A DNA stretch of 64,000 bases, taken from Bryobacteraceae bacterium. Lineage in GTDB: Bacteria > Acidobacteriota > Terriglobia > Bryobacterales > Bryobacteraceae. Under the pieces are notes generated by a model that did not search any database, was not told the origin of the DNA, and saw only the letters and a program-made list of their open reading frames with translations. Each line of letters begins with the position of its first letter. Position 1 is the first letter of the stretch. The translations under genes and the position numbers were made by a program. Shown in pieces: positions 10,794-20,766 of this stretch. The DNA lies in NCBI GenBank assembly GCA_019748195.1, contig JAIEPW010000044.1:1-64000 (forward strand). Direction: 5' to 3'.

Positions 10794-11501
10794 TCATGTC
10801 TCGCGCTTGAACCGGAACTCCGCCACCAGCGGCAGGTGATCGGAAGCGATCAGCGTACTCCTGGTCAGGAAGAACGACGCCCGCTCCGCGTCCAGGTGCC
10901 AGTCGAAATAGATGTGATCGAGGTGGAGGACCGGGAACACCGCGGGGTAGGTCCTCAGCCGGTTGAGGTGTACACGCAAGTCGGTCTGGTGAAACTCCGT
11001 GCGCAAGGCCTGCGTTACGGCGCCGCGGGTCCATTCATTGAAATCGCCCAGAACCACCCTGGCTCCGGAAATGTCGATGGCCTTCAGGACGGCCTGATCC
11101 ACCAGCTTCTGCGCCTGGCGGCGGCGTTCCAGGAATGCCGTTCCCAGGTGCAGGTTGAAGATGTGGAGCAGGCGCTTGCCTACCCGCACATCGGTTCTCA
11201 GGCAGCCTCTTTCCTCGAATCCGGGCACTGTCAGGTCATAAAAGAGCGTCTGTTCGAACGGCCGCCGGCTTAAGGTGACATTGCCGTAGCCATGCCCCGC
11301 GTGCTTGCGGGTGGCGCCGAACACGTAGCGGTAATCGAGCTTGCGGGCGATGATCTCGGCCTGCGGTTCCAGGACCTCCTGCAGGCACACGAACTGGGCG
11401 TCGATGGCTCCCAGAATGGCCGCGATGCGCTCCGGGCGGACGCGCCCGTCCAAGCCCCGGCACTTGTGGACGTTGTAGGTCGCGATCCGGAACAGTTTCA
11501 T
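10794..11501 (-). CDS. Endonuclease/exonuclease/phosphatase family protein
   Basis: ATYNVHKC, CLQEV, LGDFNEW, LIASDHLPLVAEF motifs. Confidence 0.9.
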   Translation of the reverse strand: MKLFRIATYNVHKCRGLDGRVRPERIAAILGAIDAQFVCLQEVLEPQAEIIARKLDYRYVFGATRKHAGHGYGNVTLSRRPFEQTLFYDLTVPGFEERGCLRTDVRVGKRLLHIFNLHLGTAFLERRRQAQKLVDQAVLKAIDISGARVVLGDFNEWTRGAVTQALRTEFHQTDLRVHLNRLRTYPAVFPVLHLDHIYFDWHLDAERASFFLTRSTLIASDHLPLVAEFRFKRET

Positions 11502-11507
11502 GCCCGG

Positions 11508-12947
11508 TCAGACCTGATCTTGAATCAGGGAGGCAAACATTTCCTGGCTGATGCACCAGAGCCCGCGCCGGGACCACTGATCCCGGTCGATCTTGCGGCA
11601 GCGCTGCAGGTCTTCCAGGAAGATCTGGCGGGCCTCCTCGACCAGCCCCGGATCATAGAAGCAATGGCTGGTCTCGTCGTTGAGGGCAAGAGAACGGTTG
11701 TCGAAGTTGGCGCTGCCGATGGTGGCCCAGACGCCGTCCACCACCATGGTTTTCTGGTGCATCATGGTGGGCACGTACTCGTAGACTTCCACGCCGGCGT
11801 CCATCAGCTTGCCGTAAAGCCGGATGCTGTTCTGGCGCGCCCACCAGGTATCGCAGTGATCGCCGGAGAGCATCAGCTTGACATCCACTCCGCGGCGCGT
11901 GGCCTCGCCCAGCATTTCGATGACGGGGCGGGAAGGGATGAAGTAGGGGTTGGCGATGAACAGGTACTTGCGGGCGCAGTTCAGCGCGAGCATGTACATG
12001 GTTCCGGCGGCGGCCGCGCCGCCGGCGGGCGAGCTCAAAATGGTCTGCACGGCCACTTCGCCGGTGGAGATCGGAACCGGGAAAAAGGCGGACCCGGTGA
12101 CCAGCTCCCCGGTGTTCACCAGCCAGTTCTGGGCGAATCCGGTCTGCAGATGCTGCGCCGCCGGACCCTCCACGCGGATCATGACGTCGCGCCATTCCTT
12201 GCTATTGCGCGCGCGGCCGAGCCATTGATCGGCGATGCCGGCGCCTCCCGAGAACGCCACCCGTCCGTCGATGATGATGGACTTGCGGTGCAGCCGGAAA
12301 TTGGCGCGAATCAGGGTGTACCAGCGGATGGGCCGGAACCAGGCGAGCTGGCAGCCGCCCGCCTCCAGGATTTTCAGGTTCTCCTCGCCGATGGTGGAGG
12401 AGCCGATGGCGTCCACCAGCAGCTTGACGGGAACGCCCTCGCGCGCCTTCAAGCTCAACGCCTCGGCGAAGCGATGTCCCACGGCGCCCGACCAGAAGAT
12501 GTACATCTCCATGGTCACGGAGGATTTCGCGCTTTCGATCGCCTCCAGGATGGCGGGATAGAACTCGTCTCCGTTGTTGAAGATCTTCACACTGTTACCG
12601 GGGACGAAGGGCATTCCCGTAAGCCCGGTCATGGTGATCAGGAACTCGGGGGAATCGGCGGCGAAGTCGTGATCCAGGCCGGCCTCGGCCGGATGAAATC
12701 TGGGCTGGGTAAGGGCGAAGATGAAAGCCGCGAATCCGGTGGCGATGCCGGCAATCCAGCGGCCGAAGATCAGCAGCAGAATGGTGAGGGCGGCCCAGGC
12801 CCACCAGGTCCGGATGGAATAGCGCATCCGGTCCCAAGCATCCAGCATGCGCCGCCGCTTGGAAGCGGGAGGCTTGCGGGGGGCCAGGCGGTAAAGTTGG
12901 TGCCGCGGGACGCGCGGCTTCAACCAGCGTCTGGACTCACTTGGCAT
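11508..12947 (-). CDS. Phospholipase D-like / cardiolipin synthase-type protein
   Basis: Two HKD motifs HRKSIIIDGRVAFSGG and HQKTMVVDGVWATIGSANFDNRS; internal ATG 12947 chosen (track start 12989). Confidence 0.9.
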   Translation of the reverse strand: MPSESRRWLKPRVPRHQLYRLAPRKPPASKRRRMLDAWDRMRYSIRTWWAWAALTILLLIFGRWIAGIATGFAAFIFALTQPRFHPAEAGLDHDFAADSPEFLITMTGLTGMPFVPGNSVKIFNNGDEFYPAILEAIESAKSSVTMEMYIFWSGAVGHRFAEALSLKAREGVPVKLLVDAIGSSTIGEENLKILEAGGCQLAWFRPIRWYTLIRANFRLHRKSIIIDGRVAFSGGAGIADQWLGRARNSKEWRDVMIRVEGPAAQHLQTGFAQNWLVNTGELVTGSAFFPVPISTGEVAVQTILSSPAGGAAAAGTMYMLALNCARKYLFIANPYFIPSRPVIEMLGEATRRGVDVKLMLSGDHCDTWWARQNSIRLYGKLMDAGVEVYEYVPTMMHQKTMVVDGVWATIGSANFDNRSLALNDETSHCFYDPGLVEEARQIFLEDLQRCRKIDRDQWSRRGLWCISQEMFASLIQDQV

Positions 12948-13066
12948 GCGCGGCCCTCGCAAGCCGCTTCCGATCCTGGAGGACCCCATCCATCCCGATC
13001 GTAGCGGATTTACTCACGGCCCGGTGTGCAGTGAAGGGGGTACGGGTTTCGCCATACTGGAAGGAT

Positions 13067-14509
13067 ATGCCTCAACGACCGTGGTATCGAGGAACGTTCG
13101 GGATGTTTCTCATCGGGGTCCTGCTGCTGGCCGGTGGACTGTACACAGCGATCCAGTTGGGATTCGTCCGCTACGAGATGACGGGCGGCGCCCTGATCCC
13201 TTCGTTCCAAGTAGGCAGCGAGGATGCGCACTACGAAAGGATCGAACGGGCGCGCGCGGAGCAGGCGAAGTCCGCGCCTCCGGCTCCCGTGGAGACAGCC
13301 GCGGCCGCCGCGCCCGTGGCAAACGCCGCGCCGGTAGCCACAGCCGCGGCGGCTTCCTATCCGGCGCCCTACTGGTTCGACTATCGCGGACCGGGGAGGG
13401 ACGGCGTCTATTCCGAGACTCCCATCCTGACGCAATGGCCAGCCGGCGGCCTGGCGCAGGTTTGGAGAACGCCGGTGGGCGGCGGGCATGCCTCGATGAC
13501 GGTCGCCAACGGGAAGGTGTTCACCATCGAGCAGCGGCGGAATCAGGAAGTAGTGGCGGCATACGATCTCGCCACGGGGCGAGAGCTATGGGCCAATTCC
13601 TGGAACGCCCGCTTTTCCGAGTCCATGGGCGGAGACGGTCCGCGGGCGACTCCGGTATGGAACTCGGGCCGCGTGTACGCGCTGGGCGGAGCCGGTGACC
13701 TGTACGCGATCGATGCGGCGAATGGAAAGACGGTGTGGTTCCGCAACGTGCTGACGGACGCGGGCGCGCCGAATCTGCAGTGGGGGACGTCGGCCACGCC
13801 GCTGATTCTGGAGGATCGCGTGATCGCGGTGTCGGGCAGAAGCGTGCTGGCGTACGCGAAGGGGGACGGCGCCATTCTCTGGAAATCGCAGGAGGACGGG
13901 GGCGCTTATGCGGCGCCGGTGCCGGCGACGCTGGCGGGCGTGCGGCAGGTGGTCGCCACCATGGCCAAGCGCGTGATCGGCGTGAATCCCGCGGACGGCA
14001 AGCTGCTTTGGGAGTTCCCCTGGGTGACCGAATATGACGTGAACAGCGCGGAGCCGTTGCTGGTGAGCGAGAACCGGTTTGTGATTTCGTCGGGCTACGA
14101 TCATGGCGCGGCTCTGGTGGAGGTCGCCCGCGGCGGATCCGGGCTGGAGGCCAAGCAGATCTGGTTTTCGAAAGCCATGAAGGCGAAGTTCAACGCTCCG
14201 GTGTTTCATCAGGGGCATGTGTACGGCCTGGATGAGGGCATCCTGGCGTGCATGGACGCGGAAACGGGCAAGCGCAAATGGAAGGGCGGACGGTACGGAT
14301 ACGGGCAGGTGCTGCTGGCGTCGGGACATCTGGTGATCGTCACCGAGGATGGGCGCGTGGCGCTGGTGAAGGCGACCCCGGAATCGCACCAGGAGGTGGC
14401 CTCGTTCCAGGCGTTGGACGGCAAAACCTGGAACAACCCGGCGCTCGCGCACGGCAAGCTGTTGGTGCGGAATCAGACGGAGCTGGCTTGTTACCGCATC
14501 GCGCCCTGA
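13067..14509 (+). CDS. PQQ-binding-like beta-propeller repeat protein
   Basis: TM anchor then propeller repeats (VAAYDLATGRELWANSW, LYAIDAANGKTVWF); ATG 13067. Confidence 0.85.
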   Translation: MPQRPWYRGTFGMFLIGVLLLAGGLYTAIQLGFVRYEMTGGALIPSFQVGSEDAHYERIERARAEQAKSAPPAPVETAAAAAPVANAAPVATAAAASYPAPYWFDYRGPGRDGVYSETPILTQWPAGGLAQVWRTPVGGGHASMTVANGKVFTIEQRRNQEVVAAYDLATGRELWANSWNARFSESMGGDGPRATPVWNSGRVYALGGAGDLYAIDAANGKTVWFRNVLTDAGAPNLQWGTSATPLILEDRVIAVSGRSVLAYAKGDGAILWKSQEDGGAYAAPVPATLAGVRQVVATMAKRVIGVNPADGKLLWEFPWVTEYDVNSAEPLLVSENRFVISSGYDHGAALVEVARGGSGLEAKQIWFSKAMKAKFNAPVFHQGHVYGLDEGILACMDAETGKRKWKGGRYGYGQVLLASGHLVIVTEDGRVALVKATPESHQEVASFQALDGKTWNNPALAHGKLLVRNQTELACYRIAP

Positions 14510-15642
14510 TCGCGCTGCTGGCGTGCGGCTCGATCGCGGCGCAGGATCTCGCGCCCTTCGATCGCAGCGAGCCTGTCGCGCCGGGCATCGTGTATCGCGA
14601 ACGGCGGTTCTACCGCGGCGAACTGGGGCCGTTCACGATGCAGATTCTGATGATCGATCCTCGCGAGCCCAGCGTGAACCTGTTGCCCGTCCGGGCTCTG
14701 GATCGCGCGATTGGGAGGGAGCGAACGACCGCCATGGCGGAGCGGTACGGGGCGATCGCGGCGATCAACGGGGGGTTCTTTGTCACGCGAGGGGTGTTTC
14801 TGGGTTCGTCAGCATACCCCTATGCGCTGGAGGGGCAAGTGGTGAGCGGCGGTCCGAGCCGCGCCGCGCTCCTGTTCTGCGAGGAGAAGAAGTTCGTGGA
14901 GGACCTGCGGATCGCCACCGTGAACTTCCAGGGAGCGGTGCGCATGAATGGCGAAAGCTGGCCGCTGCGGGGCGTGAATCAGGAGCGCGCGGAAGGCTCC
15001 CTGATGTTGTACACGGCGCGGATGGGCCCGAGCACGCTGACGGCGGGCGACGGGTACGAAGTGGCGGTGAACGAATCGGGCCGGGTGGTGGAGACCGGCG
15101 CTTCCGATCTCGCGATCCCGCCCGGCGGCAGCGTGATCTCAGGAAGCGGGCCGGCCGCGATCTGGCTGCGCCGCAACGTCCGGCGCTCCAAGCGGGTACG
15201 GGTACAGGCGGCGCTCCGGCAGAAGCCGGAGACCTGCCGGGCGACGGATGTTCTGGGCGCGGGTCCCCGGCTGGTGGAGGCAGGCAAGGTGGTGGCGCCG
15301 GCGAATCCGCGGCATCCGCGCACGGCGGCGGCCCGGAAAGCCGACGGGACGCTGCTGCTGGTGACGCTCGACGGCAGGCAGAAGATCAGCATCGGGATGA
15401 CGCTGGCGGAGCTCGCCGAAGAACTGGTATCGATGGGGGCGATGGAAGCGATCAACCTGGACGGCGGGGGCTCGACCACTATGGTGGTAAAGGGCCGCGT
15501 GCGCAATTCGCCGTCGGACGGCGCCGAGCGCCCGGTGGGCGACGCGGTGCTGGTGTTCAGCGCTCCGGATCGCGAGAGCGCGCAAAGGATACAGGGCTCG
15601 GTGCGGGCGCGGGAGGAAGCGGAGAAGAGCTTGCGGCGGTGA
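14488..15642 (+). CDS. Phosphodiester glycosidase family (NAGPA-like) exported protein
   Basis: AAINGGFF, EAINLDGGGSTTMVVKG motifs; TTG 14488 gives signal peptide, overlaps previous gene. Confidence 0.82.
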   Translation: MLPHRALIALLACGSIAAQDLAPFDRSEPVAPGIVYRERRFYRGELGPFTMQILMIDPREPSVNLLPVRALDRAIGRERTTAMAERYGAIAAINGGFFVTRGVFLGSSAYPYALEGQVVSGGPSRAALLFCEEKKFVEDLRIATVNFQGAVRMNGESWPLRGVNQERAEGSLMLYTARMGPSTLTAGDGYEVAVNESGRVVETGASDLAIPPGGSVISGSGPAAIWLRRNVRRSKRVRVQAALRQKPETCRATDVLGAGPRLVEAGKVVAPANPRHPRTAAARKADGTLLLVTLDGRQKISIGMTLAELAEELVSMGAMEAINLDGGGSTTMVVKGRVRNSPSDGAERPVGDAVLVFSAPDRESAQRIQGSVRAREEAEKSLRR

Positions 15643-16545
15643 TCACGGCCTCGCGGTGTTGTCCTCCAGCACTTCGATCCTGACGAGATCGGGACCTTCG
15701 AGGAACGCATACTTCAGCTTCCCGCCGGCGATGGAGCGTGGCTCGGCGAGCACCTTCACGCCCGCCGCGCGCAATCGATCCAGTGTCTGATCGAGATTCT
15801 CCACGGCGAAGCCAAGGTGATCCAGCGCGTGACCCTGGCTGGATTCGATGGCCGTGCGTCCTTTCCAGACATCGGGGAAGGCGGCCTTGGCGTTGCCGAC
15901 GGGGTAGATGATCAGGTTCACGTCGTCGATCATCATGGAGACGGCGGGAGCGGTCTGGCGTCCGCAGCGGTGGCGGATTTCGCGGGAGATGGGCCCGGAG
16001 CCGCGGCGTTTCAGGCCGAAGTGCTTCATGTACCACTCGGCGGCGGCGATCGGGTCTTCGCTGAGCAGGTGGACGTGCCCGAAGCGGAAGTTGCCGGCGG
16101 CGGTGGTGTTGAGCTCGGTGAGTGCATGGTCCGGTCCGTCGATGTAGGCGAAGAGAAAGCGCCCGTTGCCGCCCTTGCCGTCGCACTGATCGCTGAGGTC
16201 GGTGAGCGGAGTGAAAAACTTCGTGCCCCTGTCAAGTTGCTTCTGATAGGTGTCCTTCATATCGGCGCCGCCGCCCCAGCCGATGTGCCAGATGCCGGAG
16301 GTAATCTCCCACTTGGGCGGCGTCGCGACCTTGGTGAACAGCAGCCAGACGTTGTTGGCGAATACGCCGTCCATCAGGCCGGCGAAGCTGCGCTTCCCGG
16401 CTTCGAGGCGGGAGGTGTAGAAATCGATGGCGGCGGCGGGGTCGGTGGAGTTGAGGTGGACGTGGTGGAATCGCGCCGGGGGCTGGTCCTGCGCTCCGGC
16501 GAGGAGGGGCAGCAGCGCAAGGGCCATGCGGCAAAGGTGAGGCAT
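15643..16545 (-). CDS. VOC family protein (two glyoxalase-like modules), exported
   Basis: FHHVHLNSTDPAAAIDFYTSRL and FGHVHLLSEDPIAAAEWYMKHFG repeats; signal peptide. Confidence 0.85.
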   Translation of the reverse strand: MPHLCRMALALLPLLAGAQDQPPARFHHVHLNSTDPAAAIDFYTSRLEAGKRSFAGLMDGVFANNVWLLFTKVATPPKWEITSGIWHIGWGGGADMKDTYQKQLDRGTKFFTPLTDLSDQCDGKGGNGRFLFAYIDGPDHALTELNTTAAGNFRFGHVHLLSEDPIAAAEWYMKHFGLKRRGSGPISREIRHRCGRQTAPAVSMMIDDVNLIIYPVGNAKAAFPDVWKGRTAIESSQGHALDHLGFAVENLDQTLDRLRAAGVKVLAEPRSIAGGKLKYAFLEGPDLVRIEVLEDNTARP

Positions 16546-16633
16546 AAAGGGATTATAGGCCGAGGCGGTCCGGGGTCTTCCGGCTCGGAACTTCGGCGGG
16601 GCTCCGGAAGCGAGAGCGACAGCAGGCCATCAG

Positions 16634-17878
16634 TCAATGCGCCTCCCGAACAGCCATTCGTCCGTTAACAACGATGGGCCCACTGAGCGTCCGCAGGAAG
16701 GCCGCGATCTGGCGCAGTTCGCGGGCGTTCATCCGAAGGGGCCGCAGTTCGCTCCGGCCGGCGGCCTCGGCGGGAGCGCGGTTGTAGTGATCGAGCACAG
16801 CGTCCAGGGTCGCCAACTGCCCAGCGTTCATGTACGGGGCGCGCTCTGCTACGTTTCTTAGCGAAGGCACTTTGTAGGCGCCAAGCGCATGGTCTCCGGC
16901 CATCATGAACTCTAGCTCGGGGCATCGCCTGGGGGCGTCGCTCCACTGGCTGCGGCAATTGAATTCATCACGCAGGACCGCGGTCGCTCCGGCTAACCGG
17001 CCCTGGTCCATGGTCGCTCCCGGCCGGGCGGGCACGCCGGTATTGTGGAACTCGTTGTTGGTGAAGAGCGGACCATTATGGCACTGCGTGCAGTTCGCCG
17101 GGCCAAGGAACAGGCGGAGGCCGGCGATTTCCTCCTTGGTGAGGATGCCGCGGCCGGAATGTCCGGCGGATACAACGGATACGTATCTGTCGAAGCGCGA
17201 CGGCCCGAACTCGATGCGGCGCTCGTAGGCGGCGATCGCTTTTCCGATGTTGACGAACACTCGTGTGACATCCGTGCGCTGGGTGTCGCTTAGTTTCGCC
17301 CAGGCGGCACGGGCGGGTTCGTCGCCGAGCGGACCCGCCGACGGCGGCACGGCGGAGAGGTCGGGCAGCGGTCCGAACAGCGTTTCATACTCGGCGCGAT
17401 AGTGCGCGGCGATAGCGTGCGCGTATAGTGCTCGCGTGCCTCCGTGCTCCACTTCGCTCTCCAGTGGTCCAAGCGCCTGCGCCCACTGGCTGTCCTTGCG
17501 TCCGTCCCAAAACAGAAACGGGGCGTGCGCGGTCGCCGCTATCGGCATGGTTCGCCGGGATGTCACACCCACGCCCCGGCCAAGCGGGATGCTGTCCTGG
17601 AAGGTACGGTCTGGCTGGTGACACGTGGCGCATGCGACAGCGCTGTTGGCGCTCAACCGCGTGTCAAAGAACAGCCGCTCGCCTAGAGCCGCCGCCCCGC
17701 GATGGCCGGCCACCGCATTCGTCGGATCCGAGGGGATTGGCTCCAGTTCCTCGAGTGAAAGAGACTGTAGCGTCGCAAGTTCCGCTTGTGACCACCGGTC
17801 CGGCGCGGAGTCCGCCCCGGTGAGGAAGGCTGATACCGCAACCAGCGTGGCGCGGATCAGGATGCGATTCTGGGTCAT
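16634..17878 (-). CDS. Di-heme cytochrome c peroxidase family protein
   Basis: Two CxxCH heme sites (CATCHQP, CTQCHNG); ATG 17878 with signal peptide. Confidence 0.9.
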   Translation of the reverse strand: MTQNRILIRATLVAVSAFLTGADSAPDRWSQAELATLQSLSLEELEPIPSDPTNAVAGHRGAAALGERLFFDTRLSANSAVACATCHQPDRTFQDSIPLGRGVGVTSRRTMPIAATAHAPFLFWDGRKDSQWAQALGPLESEVEHGGTRALYAHAIAAHYRAEYETLFGPLPDLSAVPPSAGPLGDEPARAAWAKLSDTQRTDVTRVFVNIGKAIAAYERRIEFGPSRFDRYVSVVSAGHSGRGILTKEEIAGLRLFLGPANCTQCHNGPLFTNNEFHNTGVPARPGATMDQGRLAGATAVLRDEFNCRSQWSDAPRRCPELEFMMAGDHALGAYKVPSLRNVAERAPYMNAGQLATLDAVLDHYNRAPAEAAGRSELRPLRMNARELRQIAAFLRTLSGPIVVNGRMAVREAH

Positions 17879-17895
17879 GCGATGGCTCTGATCTA

Positions 17896-18393
17896 TCAAA
17901 GTCCAAGGTTGAAGGTGATGGTGTCCGCCAGGCCGCCGGCCTCGATGGACACTTTGAACTCCCACCAGCCGCCCATGTTGAAGCGCACGCCCTCGATCTC
18001 ATAGGAGCCCTCGCCGAGGTTACGGGTCACTCGAGGCCGGCTCGGAAGGCCGTGACCGTGCTCCGGCATCCCCCCAGCGATGGTCAGCGACGCGTCAGAG
18101 ACTGGCCGGCCATTGCCGTCCATTACGGTGACGCGGACTGACAGCATCCTCCGGGGCCGGAGTTGGCGATCTGGAGTGAGCGTTGCGACGTACCGGCCGT
18201 GCGCGGAGGCGCGGGGGCCCAGCCCGAATTCGCCAGCGGGCGGCTTTTGTACGCCGGTTCCGCGGATCAGTCGTATGGCGCGGCGGAGCGGATTCGGCAC
18301 CGCGAGGGCGGGCGATACGGCCCCGAGGGCGAGAAGAAGCGTGACCACGCCGCACGTCGTTTTCAGGAGCTTCCCGTGACTGGTTTCGTTCAT
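17896..18393 (-). CDS. FixH/YtkA-like exported protein
   Basis: Signal peptide MNETSHGKLLKTTCGVVTLLLALGAVSPALA; VTVMDGNGRPVSDASLTIAGGMPEHGHGL...MGGWWEFKVSIEAGG; ATG 18393. Confidence 0.7.
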   Translation of the reverse strand: MNETSHGKLLKTTCGVVTLLLALGAVSPALAVPNPLRRAIRLIRGTGVQKPPAGEFGLGPRASAHGRYVATLTPDRQLRPRRMLSVRVTVMDGNGRPVSDASLTIAGGMPEHGHGLPSRPRVTRNLGEGSYEIEGVRFNMGGWWEFKVSIEAGGLADTITFNLGL

Positions 18394-18483
18394 GACCCAA
18401 AGTAACGCCGCAAGCCGTGCTTGAAATTGAAGGTTCGCACTGAAGTTCTTGAACGAATCAGCTACAGTGGGGGCGAGGAGTAT

Positions 18484-19341
18484 GTGACCGAGACGCAGAG
18501 CCCCGGTGCTTACCGCTGGATAAGCGATCCGCGCTGGTATCTTTGGGAAGGCGGTTTTCTCTTGCTCGCCCGCGCTGAGGGTGTTGTGCCGGCGCACGCG
18601 CATCATGCGATCCAGATAGTCGTCGCACTCGAAGGAGAGGTGTGCGTCGCCGCGCAAGACGGCGAGTGGCGCGGGGGTAGAGGGGTGATTGTGCGGCCGG
18701 ACGCCGTCCACGGGTTCAATTGCAATGGTGCGCTGGGCGCGATGTTGTTCGTCGATCCGGAGTCGGCGGAAGGAACATGGCTGTGCAATTCGCTCACGCG
18801 CGACATCACGATCGTTTCCGGAGCGCGCGTGGAATCCTCCGCCGCCGAGCTACGCAAGTTCATCGACCAACCGTTTGAGAGCTTGGAAATCGGAGCGCTC
18901 ATCCGCCATTGCGTTCGCGCTTTCAGCCCCGGTGCGCCGCCTGCCCGGCGCCTGGACCACAGAGTGACGAAGGTATTGAACGCGATTCGTGACGGCGAGG
19001 ATCTCCACGTTTCGTTAGAGAAAGCGGCGGATATGGTGTTCCTGTCGCCAAGCCGGTTCGCTCACTTGTTCAAGGAACAGGTCGGGCTGCCTTTCAGCCG
19101 CTATGTATTATGGCGGAAGCTGACGCGCGCCATGGCCGCGATTGCATCGGAACGAACCATTTCCGCCGCCGCGCATGCCGCGGATTTCGCCGATGCCGCC
19201 CACCTGACACGGACGTTCTACCAAATGGTGGGTATGGCGCCTTCCGCATTGATGCGAGGCGACCTGGCAAGGCTTGCGTCGCCTTTCAGCTCGTCCGACG
19301 ATCACGTTCCGGGGACCCCCCTGGCCGCGCCGGGAGGTTAG
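18484..19341 (+). CDS. AraC family transcriptional regulator
   Basis: N-terminal cupin-like domain, C-terminal HTH (VSLEKAADMVFLSPSRFAHLFKEQVGLPFSRYVLWRKL...); GTG 18484 preceded by GAGGAG (track start 18421). Confidence 0.88.
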   Translation: MTETQSPGAYRWISDPRWYLWEGGFLLLARAEGVVPAHAHHAIQIVVALEGEVCVAAQDGEWRGGRGVIVRPDAVHGFNCNGALGAMLFVDPESAEGTWLCNSLTRDITIVSGARVESSAAELRKFIDQPFESLEIGALIRHCVRAFSPGAPPARRLDHRVTKVLNAIRDGEDLHVSLEKAADMVFLSPSRFAHLFKEQVGLPFSRYVLWRKLTRAMAAIASERTISAAAHAADFADAAHLTRTFYQMVGMAPSALMRGDLARLASPFSSSDDHVPGTPLAAPGG

Positions 19342-19450
19342 CCGATTCATCCCGAGACATTAGCTGTTTTGTTCAATCCCGTTCGGGCGCTCGAATGCGA
19401 GACTCGGGTTGTTGGCATCACGCCAACCCAAAACCGAAAAGGAGCTTCAA

Positions 19451-19603
19451 ATGTTGACCAACTCGAAACCATGCAATTGCGCATCGTGCGCTGGCGCAAC
19501 CTGTCAGTGCGGTTGCCAGGACCTCAACCCGAACCGGGCCGCAGGCTGCCCGTGCGGAGAGAAGTGCGAGTGCACTCCGGCATGCCGCTGCCAGGTCTCA
19601 TAA
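19451..19603 (+). CDS. Metallothionein-like Cys-rich protein (50 aa, 12 Cys)
   Basis: MLTNSKPCNCASCAGATCQCGCQDLNPNRAAGCPCGEKCECTPACRCQVS; RBS AAGGAG upstream. Confidence 0.75.
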   Translation: MLTNSKPCNCASCAGATCQCGCQDLNPNRAAGCPCGEKCECTPACRCQVS

Positions 19604-19616
19604 GGTGCCTGCCGAT

Positions 19617-19659
19617 GAGCCGGGCAGCGGATTATCTACCACAATCCGGCGCCCGGCTC
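19617..19659. promoter_or_regulatory. Long imperfect hairpin between metallothionein-like and flavodoxin genes
   Basis: GAGCCGGGC-AG-CGGATT-(9 nt)-AATCCG-GC-GCCCGGCTC. Confidence 0.65.
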
Positions 19660-19686
19660 GCTGATTCATGACCGGGGGAGGTAGCA

Positions 19687-20253
19687 ATGAAACCGGTGTT
19701 GATCGTTTATGCCACGCGGGAGGGACACACGCGGCGGATTGCCGAGCACATCGCGGCAACCATCCGGTCCCGCGGCGCCGAGGCCGAATTGCAACACGCG
19801 GCGGATCTGCCGCCGGAATTCACGCCGGAGGGATACCGGGCGGCGGTACTCGCCGCGTCCGTTCACGCGGGGAAGCATGAAGCGGAGATGGTGGAGTTCG
19901 TGCGCCGCCATCGCGCGGCGCTGGAAGGGATGCGGTCCGTGTTTCTATCGGTGAGCCTTACGGAAGCGGGCGCGGAAGACGCGGCGAGGCCGGCCGGGGA
20001 ACGAGAGAAGGCAGCCGCCGCGGTGCAAGGCATGATCGACGCGTTCTTGAAGGAGACGGGCTGGCATCCGGAGCGGGTGCAGCCGGTGGCGGGCGCGCTC
20101 ATGTACTCGCGCTACAACCTGCTGATGAAGTTGATGATGAAATGGATCGCCAAACGCGAGGGAGCGAGCACGGACACGTCGCGCGATCACGAGTTCACGG
20201 ACTGGGCGGCGCTGGATCGCCTGGCGGATGAAGTGTTGGCCGCTCATTCGTGA
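19687..20253 (+). CDS. hemG: Flavodoxin-domain protein, menaquinone-dependent protoporphyrinogen oxidase (HemG)-like
   Basis: KPVLIVYATREGHTRRIAEHIA flavodoxin P-loop; C-term MYSRYNLLMKLMMKWIAKREG..T..DHEFTDWAALD. Confidence 0.8.
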   Translation: MKPVLIVYATREGHTRRIAEHIAATIRSRGAEAELQHAADLPPEFTPEGYRAAVLAASVHAGKHEAEMVEFVRRHRAALEGMRSVFLSVSLTEAGAEDAARPAGEREKAAAAVQGMIDAFLKETGWHPERVQPVAGALMYSRYNLLMKLMMKWIAKREGASTDTSRDHEFTDWAALDRLADEVLAAHS

Positions 20254-20274
20254 CGGGCATCGAATGGCCAAGCA

Positions 20275-20766
20275 CTAGTCTTCGGGCAGCCGGAAAACCT
20301 TCGCCAGGTACTCGGGCTGCTCCATGCTGAGGTGCGAGGCGAGCAGTTCGTTGACCAGGTTGACGGCCTTGCGGACGGCCGGCTCGATTTCCCCGTCCTT
20401 GGCGCGGAAGCGCAGGGTGAGCGCGCCGGAGCGGTTGGAGACGGTGATGCCGATGCGGCGCGGATCGAGGCGGCGATGCTCGGGGCGTCCGGGCGCGGCG
20501 GCTTCCGTCAGGAAGCGGCGGACGCTCAAGTCCACCGGGGACCCCGGCGGGACTGAGTCGAGCAACTTCTCGAACAGAATCGCCTGGCGACCGGCGTCGA
20601 AGGAGAGCGTGAAGGGCGCGTTCCACAGCCAGTGGAAGCGGAACATCGCCTTCGCGCCCTTGGCGGGCAGTTCGCTGTAGGACCGGAACACGCCGCGCGT
20701 CGCGTAACCCTCCAGGACCTCGCGGACCGCGTCGATGCCGGCGCTGGGCTTCGTCTTCAACTTCAA
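20275..20766 (-). CDS. Hypothetical protein, translationally coupled to upstream TPP enzyme
   Basis: TTG start at 20766 overlaps TGA of upstream gene; track ORF 20275-21648 N-terminal part is out-of-frame with the real upstream gene. Confidence 0.6.
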   Translation of the reverse strand: MKLKTKPSAGIDAVREVLEGYATRGVFRSYSELPAKGAKAMFRFHWLWNAPFTLSFDAGRQAILFEKLLDSVPPGSPVDLSVRRFLTEAAAPGRPEHRRLDPRRIGITVSNRSGALTLRFRAKDGEIEPAVRKAVNLVNELLASHLSMEQPEYLAKVFRLPED

